A stretch of 9,355 nt of DNA, taken from positions 1 through 9,355 of the forward strand of contig CAYVRN010000088.1 of the NCBI GenBank assembly GCA_964453855.1, in the 5' to 3' direction. The translations under genes were made by a program, and so were the position numbers. The stretch is from JASMHC01 sp964453855. GTDB lineage: Bacteria > Pseudomonadota > Alphaproteobacteria > Rhodobacterales > Rhodobacteraceae. This document shows, piece after piece, positions 1 through 5,997 of this stretch; positions within the stretch are counted from its first letter, which is position 1; every line of letters begins with the position of its first letter. The notes beneath the pieces were generated by a model. It ran no database searches and was not told the origin of the DNA. It worked only from the letters and a program-made list of their open reading frames with translations.

Positions 1-275
1 GCAACAAGTTGAATATTGACGATACGCTGGACGTATTCGCGGTGCACGGCATCGGCGGTATTTTCGGAACGATTATGATCGCATTCTTTGGCGCAGGGTC
101 CTGGACGGCTCAGCTGGGCTCATTGGTAATCGTCGGCGTGTTCACGGTTGTTGTCACTGTCGTGCTTATCAAAGTCGTTGGATTAATCACGCCGCTTCGC
201 GTCGACGAAGAGACCGAATATAACGGCCTTGACCTAAGTGCACACGGTGAACGGGCATACGACATTATGTCGTAG
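1..275 (+). CDS. amt: Ammonium transporter (Amt/AmtB family), C-terminal fragment
   Basis: This is the 3' end of an ammonium channel gene that begins outside the window. The reading frame is open from base 3, about 90 residues up to the TAG. The sequence shows a DVFAVHGIGG motif in a hydrophobic helix, then a second long hydrophobic helix, then a polar tail. In the Amt family the His of this motif is the second of the twin histidines lining the conduction pore (His318 in E. coli AmtB), and the two helices match the last two membrane segments. The tail carries EYNGLDLSAHGERAYD, the conserved cytoplasmic C-terminus by which PII (GlnK) proteins gate the channel. PII/nitrogen control is therefore expected from family knowledge, but a glnK gene would lie outside the window. 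The family call is secure. Which Amt paralogue it is cannot be told from the fragment. Confidence 0.95.
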   Translation, partial: NKLNIDDTLDVFAVHGIGGIFGTIMIAFFGAGSWTAQLGSLVIVGVFTVVVTVVLIKVVGLITPLRVDEETEYNGLDLSAHGERAYDIMS

Positions 276-295
276 GCCAGACCAGAATGCCCCCG

Positions 296-326
296 ATAAA
301 GGCGCTCATCAGGGCGCCTTTATTTA
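296..326 (+). terminator. Rho-independent terminator of the amt gene
   Basis: A perfect 10 bp stem pairs ATAAAGGCGC (296-305) with GCGCCTTTAT (314-323). Two more pairs (T-G, C-G) close an ATCA tetraloop, and TTATT follows. It starts about 20 bp after the amt stop. The 3' arm also contains the stop codon of the opposing MmgE/PrpD gene (320-322). On the minus strand the stem ends in TTTAT but is followed by a GC-rich run, so any action in that direction should be weaker. Confidence 0.85.
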
Positions 327-1639
327 TTGGAAAGGAACAAACCCAAGGTTTCCGGATCAGCTTGTGAAAAGACTAATTTCATAAGCTGATCGGCACGGTC
401 TTGCCCGATAAGAGATGCTGATTTTGCCAAAATGCGCGCTTTGCGATCGGCAAAGTCAATCGGTGCATCAAGATCGTGAAGAAACTCCTGTTTTTCCCCA
501 CTGTGCAGGACGACGGTCAATCGAATTGCAGTTTCCGAAACCGCGTCGTCGCCATTTACAACTACGCGCTCCCTGAATTTATTTAACAAGTCATCGCTCG
601 CAGACGCCTTGGTATAGGCATCAATTGATGCTGTATCCTGCCCAAATGCCGCCATTGCCAATACATGGCGATAACTGAACTTACACTCCAGACCATCCCT
701 GGGGTTCAGAATATTGCACACGCGCAGCCATCTTGGGTTTGTAGTCACAGAAATTGTTGCAATCTCGGTCTGTCGTCCCTGCATTGGGCGAAAGGCTTCC
801 AAAGTCGCGTGCAGGCCATGACAACATGCGTGAAATTTGTGGCTGATGGTTTCGAACAGCCAAGTGTCGCCCAATCCATTCAGGGCGACCTCAAGTTGTC
901 CTTGACCATGATGCGTTTCGCCAAAGCCTTGCCCCCCTTCCAGTCCGTCTTGGTTTGGACGCAAACCGTGCTGCACCAACAAGGAAGCTTCAACCGCATT
1001 TGACGCAGCTAGACCCGCGTTAAAGGGTTTACCCATGGAACCAAATTGAGATTTCAATCCTGACACACGTGTGGCTAGCAGACCCAAAACATCCCGTGTT
1101 TGCTCCTTTGAGAACCCCAGCAGTCGCGCACAAGCAATCCCGGCACCAAATGCACCGGCCGTCGCCGTTTGGTGAAACCCTGTCTGATAATGGTCTCTGC
1201 CCAGCCAAATGCCTACTCGTATAGACGTTTCGACCCCGATTAAGGAAGCCTCTTGAAGCTCTGCACCCGAAGCACCTGTGCTTTGCGCAATAGCAAGCGC
1301 GGCAGGAAGGATAACAGCGGATGGGTGGCCAATATGTGCAAAGTGAGTATCATCATAATCCAGCGCATGGCCGATGGTTCCGTTGACCATTGCAGCCATA
1401 CGAGGCGGTATTTTCAGGCTCTCTTCAATCAAGCTGCTCGATGGCGCGCCACTTTCGGACATCGCTAGTCCTTTAACTGCAGTCGCCACGGGTTCTTTAG
1501 CCCCAGCCAAAGCAACTGAAACCCAGTCAATGAACGATAATCGCATCATCTCCATCGGGCCCAGAGGCATGTCTTGTTTTTGTGAAAAATCGACGAGCGC
1601 AGATGCCAGAGGCCCTGCCTGATTTGCAGTATTCGTCAC
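320..1639 (-). CDS. MmgE/PrpD family protein (2-methylcitrate dehydratase / cis-aconitate decarboxylase superfamily)
   Basis: A 439-residue protein of the usual family length. Visible family motifs are NGTIGHALDYDDTH (86-99), GHPSAVILPAALA (104-116), GFHQTATAGAFGA (154-166), GSMGKPFNAG (200-209), SHKFHACCHG (266-275) and FSYRH (321-325). Compared by eye with human cis-aconitate decarboxylase, the active-site-type residues seem to be kept: Asp94, Thr98, His105, His156, Lys204, Lys268 and Tyr323. An intact enzyme is therefore likely. Known members act on 2-methylcitrate, cis-aconitate or related tricarboxylates. No prpB, prpC or other propionate gene is nearby, so the substrate is unknown and prpD is not assigned. 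The start is GTG, overlapping the TGA of the upstream RatA-like gene in a GTGA, with GGGGAAAG a few bases upstream as a ribosome-binding site inside that gene. Translation is probably coupled to it. Confidence 0.9.
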   Translation of the reverse strand: MTNTANQAGPLASALVDFSQKQDMPLGPMEMMRLSFIDWVSVALAGAKEPVATAVKGLAMSESGAPSSSLIEESLKIPPRMAAMVNGTIGHALDYDDTHFAHIGHPSAVILPAALAIAQSTGASGAELQEASLIGVETSIRVGIWLGRDHYQTGFHQTATAGAFGAGIACARLLGFSKEQTRDVLGLLATRVSGLKSQFGSMGKPFNAGLAASNAVEASLLVQHGLRPNQDGLEGGQGFGETHHGQGQLEVALNGLGDTWLFETISHKFHACCHGLHATLEAFRPMQGRQTEIATISVTTNPRWLRVCNILNPRDGLECKFSYRHVLAMAAFGQDTASIDAYTKASASDDLLNKFRERVVVNGDDAVSETAIRLTVVLHSGEKQEFLHDLDAPIDFADRKARILAKSASLIGQDRADQLMKLVFSQADPETLGLFLSNK

Positions 1640-2088
1640 TTGCTTTCCCCGTATAATTCGATCGCTCTGCTCTCGAATGCGCGAACAATTCGTTGCATGG
1701 CTTCATTAAAGAACATGCCTGCCGCCCCTTGTAGAACCTTATTGCGGAACTCAAAATCGACCCAAAATCTAACCTCGCATCCAGAGTCTCGATCTTCGAA
1801 TTCCCACCGTGATTGGAGATGTTTAAAGGGACCATCCAAGTATTCTGTATCAATGCGTTTCATTTCGGGAAAAAGCGATACGCGGCTTGTGAACCGCTCG
1901 CGGAAAACCTTGAAGCTAATCACAAGATCGGCGTCCATGACCGATCCGCCCGCTACCTCTCGAGTCGTTTGGATGCGCGCGGCCGCCGTCCACGGCAAAA
2001 ACTTGGGATAATTGGCCACATCTGCCACCAGATCGTACATCTGCTGTGCTGAAAATGGCAAATTTCGGCTTTCCGAGTGCGAAGGCAT
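1636..2088 (-). CDS. RatA / COQ10-like SRPBCC (START-domain) protein
   Basis: A 150-residue protein of the polyketide cyclase/START fold, matching the bacterial RatA (YfjG) and mitochondrial COQ10 family. The signature VADVANYPKFLPW lies at residues 21-33. GPFKHLQSRWEF follows at 86-97, and a C-terminal amphipathic helix (about 119-145) should close the hydrophobic pocket. In this family COQ10 binds ubiquinone and supports respiration, while E. coli RatA was reported to block 70S ribosome assembly. For an alphaproteobacterial member the quinone-binding role seems more likely, but this is inference. The frame stays open upstream to a TTG at 2148, but I chose the ATG at 2088 because MPSHSESR is the typical family N-terminus and GGAAA precedes it. 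It is the first gene of a coupled pair with the MmgE/PrpD gene (4 nt overlap) and is divergent from hpt, 69 bp away. Confidence 0.9.
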   Translation of the reverse strand: MPSHSESRNLPFSAQQMYDLVADVANYPKFLPWTAAARIQTTREVAGGSVMDADLVISFKVFRERFTSRVSLFPEMKRIDTEYLDGPFKHLQSRWEFEDRDSGCEVRFWVDFEFRNKVLQGAAGMFFNEAMQRIVRAFESRAIELYGESK

Positions 2089-2157
2089 GCGTTTCCAGTT
2101 GATTGCATCGTTTCCACGTGTTGTCTTGTACATCGGACAATTATTCAAGGGGATGGG
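2089..2157. promoter_or_regulatory. Divergent intergenic region between the RatA-like gene and hpt
   Basis: This 69 bp gap must hold the start signals for two divergent transcripts, unless one promoter lies inside a gene. I see no convincing -35/-10 pair on either strand. A small inverted repeat, TTGTC (2121-2125) and GACAA (2136-2140) separated by 10 bp, could be an operator but could also be chance. The hpt ribosome-binding site AAGGGGA lies at 2147-2153. Confidence 0.35.
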
Positions 2158-2697
2158 ATGACACAGCGGCCTTACGTCATTGATGAAATGATCTCGGCAA
2201 AGACCATTGCAGCACGGATCGAAGACCTGTGCCGTGAAATTACTGACGAGTACTTCAATACATCCAAGCTGGTCGTCGTCGGCCTATTACGCGGCTCATT
2301 CGTTTTTATCGCGGATTTGGTACGAGAATTGGATCTGCCGGTCGAAGTGGATTTTCTAGAGGCATCTTCATACGGTGACGGGATGGAAACTTCGCGCGAG
2401 GTGCGTATTTTGAAGGACTTGCGCGGACAGATTGAAGGCCGCGACGTTCTGGTAGTTGAGGATATTGTCGATACTGGGCACACGCTAAGTCACGTTTTAC
2501 ATTTACTCGAATCCCGAAAACCTGCTCGGTTGAAAACCATCGCGCTTTTGAACAAACCTTCGCGTCGGGAAGTTGAGATAAAAGCGGACTGGATCGGATT
2601 TGAAATACCTGATGAGTTTGTGGTCGGCTACGGGATCGACTACGCCCAAAGAAACCGCAACCTGCCCTATATAGGCAAAGTTCGATTCACGGATTAG
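2158..2697 (+). CDS. hpt: Hypoxanthine phosphoribosyltransferase
   Basis: A 179-residue cytoplasmic purine salvage enzyme that converts hypoxanthine (and usually guanine) plus PRPP to IMP or GMP and pyrophosphate. The PRPP-binding motif VLVVEDIVDTGHTL is at residues 97-110 and contains the acidic pair and the Asp expected to act as general base (Asp105). GLLRGS (42-47) is the loop that binds pyrophosphate, SYGDGMETSR (71-80) the flexible active-site loop, LNKPSRR (131-137) holds the purine-contacting Lys, and DEFVVGYGIDYAQRNRNLPYIG (152-173, mixed family signature) is the C-terminal hallmark. The frame is open upstream to 2077, but the ATG at 2158 fits the family length and has AAGGGGA six bases upstream. 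The gene ends in tandem in-frame stops, TAG TAA. It stands apart from guaA, the other guanine nucleotide gene in the window, so the two are not co-transcribed. Confidence 0.95.
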   Translation: MTQRPYVIDEMISAKTIAARIEDLCREITDEYFNTSKLVVVGLLRGSFVFIADLVRELDLPVEVDFLEASSYGDGMETSREVRILKDLRGQIEGRDVLVVEDIVDTGHTLSHVLHLLESRKPARLKTIALLNKPSRREVEIKADWIGFEIPDEFVVGYGIDYAQRNRNLPYIGKVRFTD

Positions 2698-2717
2698 TAA
2701 TTGCCCCTCGCAAAATC

Positions 2718-2740
2718 GTGAAGAGCTGCGTTCACTTTCT
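2718..2740 (+). terminator. Possible weak terminator after hpt
   Basis: GTGAA (2718-2722) and TTCAC (2731-2735) can form a 5 bp stem around an 8-base loop, followed by TTTCT. It sits about 20 bp after the hpt stop, where a terminator is expected. The stem is short and the T-run interrupted, so read-through into the cytochrome gene is quite possible. Confidence 0.25.
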
Positions 2741-2868
2741 TCGATATCATTTCTGTGCGGATTCGCTTTTTTAGTTAGACAGCCACCTTTTTGAAACGTG
2801 ATGGCGATTTGGATGGGTGCTACTGGTCAGTTGCAAAAAAAATCCCATTTCAAACGGAGTTATTTGTC

Positions 2869-3732
2869 GTGCAGCGCAAAATTTATGCAATTCCGATGCT
2901 GGCGATCGCCCTTATCGTTGCGGTTGGACTTTGGGTGACCAAGCCAATAACCGTCGATCAAGACTTATTCGAAAATTTGACAGCAGATGCTAAAAAAGGT
3001 GAGCGGATTTTTAATGCCGCTGGCTGTCGTTCTTGCCACAAAGCAGAAGGAACTGATGCGCTGGCCGGGGGCATGTCTTTCCCCTCTCCTTTCGGCACAT
3101 TTAAAGCACCAAATGTCTCGATGGACGCTACAAACGGAATTGGAAGTTGGTCTCTCAACGACTTTGCCAATGCTGTACAAAAAGGCGTATCCCCCGACGG
3201 GAAACATTACTATCCAGCGTTTCCATACGGGACTTATGCCAGAATGAATGCACAAGATATCGCCGACCTTTGGGCATATATTCAAACCCTTCCAGCAGAC
3301 AGTTCCCCTAGCCAACCCCACGATGTCGGGTTTCCGTTCAACATTCGCAGAGGGCTGGGGCTTTGGAAACTTTCGTTCATCTCGGACGATTGGATTGTAG
3401 AACCGAGTGGAAATGAAGTCGGGCGTTACCTTGTCGAAGCCTTGGGCCATTGCGGAGAATGCCACACCCCTCGCAATGCTTTGGGTGGGCTCACAACGAA
3501 GGCTTGGCTATCAGGCGCTCCGGATCCATCAGGGAAGGGAACAATACCTTCCATTTTGCCGTCGCAGCTGGGTTGGAGTAAAGCAGAAATCATTTACTAC
3601 CTTGAAGCCGGCTTCACACCGGACTTTGATAGCGCAGGAGGGCATATGACCGACGTTATTGAAAACATGTCACGACTGCCCGCAGCGGATCGAGAGGCGA
3701 TTGCAGATTACTTGCTTGGTTTGCAGGGCTAG
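2869..3732 (+). CDS. Membrane-anchored diheme cytochrome c
   Basis: A 287-residue protein with two covalent heme sites: CRSCH at residues 53-57 and CGECH at 195-199. Each lies in its own cytochrome c domain. Likely axial Met ligands are Met125 in PYGTYARM and Met260 in GGHMTDVI, followed by the typical closing helix AADREAIADYLLG. Residues 5-24 form one hydrophobic helix with no clear cleavage site, so the protein is probably an N-terminally anchored periplasmic electron carrier. The layout resembles the cytochrome subunits of periplasmic alcohol, aldehyde and gluconate dehydrogenases, but no dehydrogenase gene is adjacent, so the electron donor is unknown. The frame opens with a TTG at 2791 that has no visible ribosome-binding site. 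I chose the GTG at 2869, which has GGAG nine bases upstream and places the hydrophobic helix at the N-terminus. Its TAG shares a CTAG with the lipA stop. Confidence 0.9.
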   Translation: MQRKIYAIPMLAIALIVAVGLWVTKPITVDQDLFENLTADAKKGERIFNAAGCRSCHKAEGTDALAGGMSFPSPFGTFKAPNVSMDATNGIGSWSLNDFANAVQKGVSPDGKHYYPAFPYGTYARMNAQDIADLWAYIQTLPADSSPSQPHDVGFPFNIRRGLGLWKLSFISDDWIVEPSGNEVGRYLVEALGHCGECHTPRNALGGLTTKAWLSGAPDPSGKGTIPSILPSQLGWSKAEIIYYLEAGFTPDFDSAGGHMTDVIENMSRLPAADREAIADYLLGLQG

Positions 3733-4673
3733 CCGAGCTTGGCCAATCTTGCTTCCCGAAGCTTCGCAAAGTCATCGCCTGCGTGGTAGCTTGACCGCGT
3801 CAATGGCGAGGCAGATACCATCAGGAATCCCTTGCCGTACGCGGCCTTTTCGTAGGCGGTAAATTCTTCCGGCGTAACGAACCGGTCAACACCGTGATGT
3901 TTCGGCGTAGGCTGCAGATATTGGCCGATTGTCAGAAAATCAATGTTGGCAGCGCGCATATCGTCCATGACCTGTTTGACCTGCACGGCGTTCTCTCCCA
4001 ATCCCACCATCAGGCCAGACTTTGTGAACATCGTCGGGTCCAGCTCTTTTACACGTTGAAGCAGTCGGAGCGAGTGAAAGTATCGAGCACCGGGGCGCAC
4101 CGAAGGATATAAACCGGGGACAGTTTCCAAATTATGATTGAAAACATCAGGCTTAGCTTCGACGACAGTTTCAAGAACAGACGGGTCACACTTTAGAAAA
4201 TCTGGTGTCAGGATTTCGATGGTCGTGTCAGGGCTTCGATGACGAACGGCTCGGATCGTTTGTGCAAAATGTTCGGCCCCGCCATCTTCCAGATCATCCC
4301 GATCAACCGAGGTGATGACAACATGGTTTAGGCCCAGCTTTTCAACAGCATGGGCAACACGACCGGGTTCGAATGTGTCCAACGCATCTGGGCGCCCAGT
4401 TGCAATATTGCAAAACGAACAACCGCGCGTACAGATTTCGCCCATGATCATCATTGTCGCGTGGCCTTGGCTCCAACACTCACCAGCGTTAGGGCAACCC
4501 GCTTCTTCACAAACAGTCACAAGCTTGTTTTCACGCATAATATCGCGAGTTTTTTTATACCCCTCGGATGTAGGTGCCTTAACGCGAATCCAGGCAGGCT
4601 TTTTCGGCTGGGCATTGTCCTGGCGGTGGGCTTTTTCAGGATGTCGCTGTTCAGGAATTTTGATATCACGCAT
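3729..4673 (-). CDS. lipA: Lipoyl synthase
   Basis: A 314-residue radical SAM enzyme that inserts two sulfur atoms into protein-bound octanoyl groups, giving the lipoyl cofactor of pyruvate and 2-oxoglutarate dehydrogenases and the glycine cleavage system. The auxiliary 4Fe-4S cluster, which is the sulfur donor, is bound by CEEAGCPNAGEC (Cys55, Cys60, Cys66, a CX4CX5C pattern). The radical SAM cluster is bound by CTRGCSFC (Cys81, Cys85, Cys88, CX3CX2C). The C-terminal RSSYHAG (293-299) supplies the conserved Ser ligand to the auxiliary cluster. All key residues are present and the length is normal. The start is an ATG with a strong CGGAGGA about eight bases upstream. The DUF6456 gene lies 95 bp upstream on the same strand with no clear terminator between, so co-transcription is possible. 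No lipB is seen here. Confidence 0.97.
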   Translation of the reverse strand: MRDIKIPEQRHPEKAHRQDNAQPKKPAWIRVKAPTSEGYKKTRDIMRENKLVTVCEEAGCPNAGECWSQGHATMMIMGEICTRGCSFCNIATGRPDALDTFEPGRVAHAVEKLGLNHVVITSVDRDDLEDGGAEHFAQTIRAVRHRSPDTTIEILTPDFLKCDPSVLETVVEAKPDVFNHNLETVPGLYPSVRPGARYFHSLRLLQRVKELDPTMFTKSGLMVGLGENAVQVKQVMDDMRAANIDFLTIGQYLQPTPKHHGVDRFVTPEEFTAYEKAAYGKGFLMVSASPLTRSSYHAGDDFAKLREARLAKLG

Positions 4674-4768
4674 TGGGCGTCCTCCGTTCCAAAGACTTTT
4701 ACAGTAAGTTTTACCAAAAAGTCACTGCGAAAACTGGGACGCCGCTATGCGCATTTAGAATAGTTAAA

Positions 4769-5839
4769 TTATCCGATTTTAGGACCATGAACACCGAATT
4801 CACGCTCGTAGTGCAGTTTCAGGCGCTGCAATGCGATACGTAGAACGATCTTGCCCGATCGCGCCGACCAACCTAGACGCTTTTCGGTTGTTTCCATCCC
4901 TTCCAAAAAACAGCAACAACGCAGGGCTACTTCGCTTAACCCTGGCCCGAGAAAGTCCATTGCCGCTCGGAACCGCTTTGCAGCATATCCCGACCCGGAT
5001 GCGAAATCTGAACTATGCGTTGGCGATAACCGACCAGTCAAAAACTTGTCCCAATTTTGAGTAACCTGAGGGCCGATCCGCGACAGTTCGAAATCTTCGC
5101 GCAACTTTTCACCAGCCCCTACAAGGTCATCAGATAGAAATGGTTTCCCATCTTTGTCTTTGCGACGCGCCAAAAGGGTAATCGGAGACTCGGCCATATT
5201 GACACGTCGTTGCACCGCACTTCCCGACGATTCAGAGATTTCGTTCCTTTCCCCCCAATCCCGGTGTTGTTCGGCGAAGATATTGGAATGGGAATCCACA
5301 CATAAATTATCTTCGGCGTCTTCCGACAACATGCGTTTCAAAGCACACTCTCCTGCCGCGGTAATTTGGTACTTTGATACGCGACCCGCTTTAGTGATCG
5401 ATATCCAATCTTTTAGCGCCATTGCTTGCGCTTCGGCCCGACCAATAATTGCCACGCGCATGGTTTGGCCATCCGCGGTCGTACGCATGATCACCCCATT
5501 TTCCATATCTGAAGCCAACGCCCAAAAAGTACCACGTTCGTTTAATCGCCGTAGAAAGCGTTTGGCCGCGCGTGGTTTCAAAGTTTTGTAAATACTTGCG
5601 TTCTTCTCTTGGTGGTCTAAGCACACGGCTTTCTCCTTCCGCATTTTTCGCGGCACCGGAGGGCTTGAAGGACTGGCAGCCTGATCCAATGCCTGAGCAA
5701 AAAGCGGATCCTCCCGTCGGTTTTCAACTTTGCGTATCCGACGAAGGATTGTTGACGGGTGCTTTCCTGTCTGACGAGCAAGTGACCGAAGAGAAATGCC
5801 CTTTGTCACATGTGAAAGGTACAAATCAACAGACGACAA
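4769..5839 (-). CDS. DUF6456 domain protein with N-terminal helix-turn-helix
   Basis: A protein of about 356 residues of an alphaproteobacterial family of unknown function. The N-terminus (about 13-42, KGISLRSLARQTGKHPSTIL and onward) reads as a helix-turn-helix. The middle (about 88-170) resembles a winged-helix-like segment with GRAEAQAMALKDWI and KYQITAAGECALKRML. A polar, poorly conserved linker follows (about 171-215). The DUF6456 domain is at about 216-346, with SPITLLARRKDKDG, GAGEKLREDFELSRIGPQVTQ, LRCCCFLEGMETTEKRLGWS and RSGKIVLRIALQRLKLHY. DNA binding is inferred from the helix-turn-helix, and its targets are unknown. The start is unsure: the given TTG (5839) has no well-placed ribosome-binding site and the frame opens only eight codons further upstream, just after a TGA. 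It follows the mttB terminator, so it needs its own promoter. Confidence 0.8.
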   Translation of the reverse strand: MSSVDLYLSHVTKGISLRSLARQTGKHPSTILRRIRKVENRREDPLFAQALDQAASPSSPPVPRKMRKEKAVCLDHQEKNASIYKTLKPRAAKRFLRRLNERGTFWALASDMENGVIMRTTADGQTMRVAIIGRAEAQAMALKDWISITKAGRVSKYQITAAGECALKRMLSEDAEDNLCVDSHSNIFAEQHRDWGERNEISESSGSAVQRRVNMAESPITLLARRKDKDGKPFLSDDLVGAGEKLREDFELSRIGPQVTQNWDKFLTGRLSPTHSSDFASGSGYAAKRFRAAMDFLGPGLSEVALRCCCFLEGMETTEKRLGWSARSGKIVLRIALQRLKLHYEREFGVHGPKIG

Positions 5840-5904
5840 ATTCGGCAGACGATCCTGATGTCTTCACTCAATTGTTCCAACACGAAAACGATCTCAACGC
5901 CCAA

Positions 5905-5940
5905 AGAAAATCGGGCGACACTACTTACAGCGTCGCCCGA
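5905..5940 (-). terminator. Rho-independent terminator of the mttB-like gene
   Basis: A perfect 9 bp GC-rich stem pairs TCGGGCGAC and GTCGCCCGA (plus-strand positions 5911-5919 and 5932-5940) around a 12-base loop. Read on the minus strand, TTTTCTTT follows the stem. It lies about 60 bp beyond the stop codon of the mttB-like gene and separates that transcript from the DUF6456 gene. Confidence 0.9.
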
Positions 5941-5997
5941 CATGTGCTTGTCTTAACAGCCTTGATAGGAGAGGCGCAATTCGCCAATCAGTAGAAA

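Noticed and set aside
320..1639. Assignment as PrpD of the methylcitrate cycle
   Set aside because: No prpB, prpC or regulator is nearby, and the superfamily covers several substrates. Family level is all the sequence supports.
1636..2088. RatA-like gene as the toxin of a toxin-antitoxin module
   Set aside because: No RatB-like partner lies beside it, and its neighbour is a metabolic enzyme gene. The family is shared with COQ10, which makes a housekeeping role more likely.
2121..2140. TTGTC/GACAA inverted repeat as an operator between the RatA-like gene and hpt
   Set aside because: The half-sites are only 5 bp with no other support, so it is noted in the intergenic entry but not called a site.
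2965..3465. 166-residue open frame on the minus strand
   Set aside because: It is antisense to the cytochrome c gene, whose heme motifs make the plus-strand frame certain.
5572..5994. 140-residue open frame on the plus strand
   Set aside because: It is antisense to the DUF6456 gene and runs through the mttB terminator. The protein shows no recognisable features.
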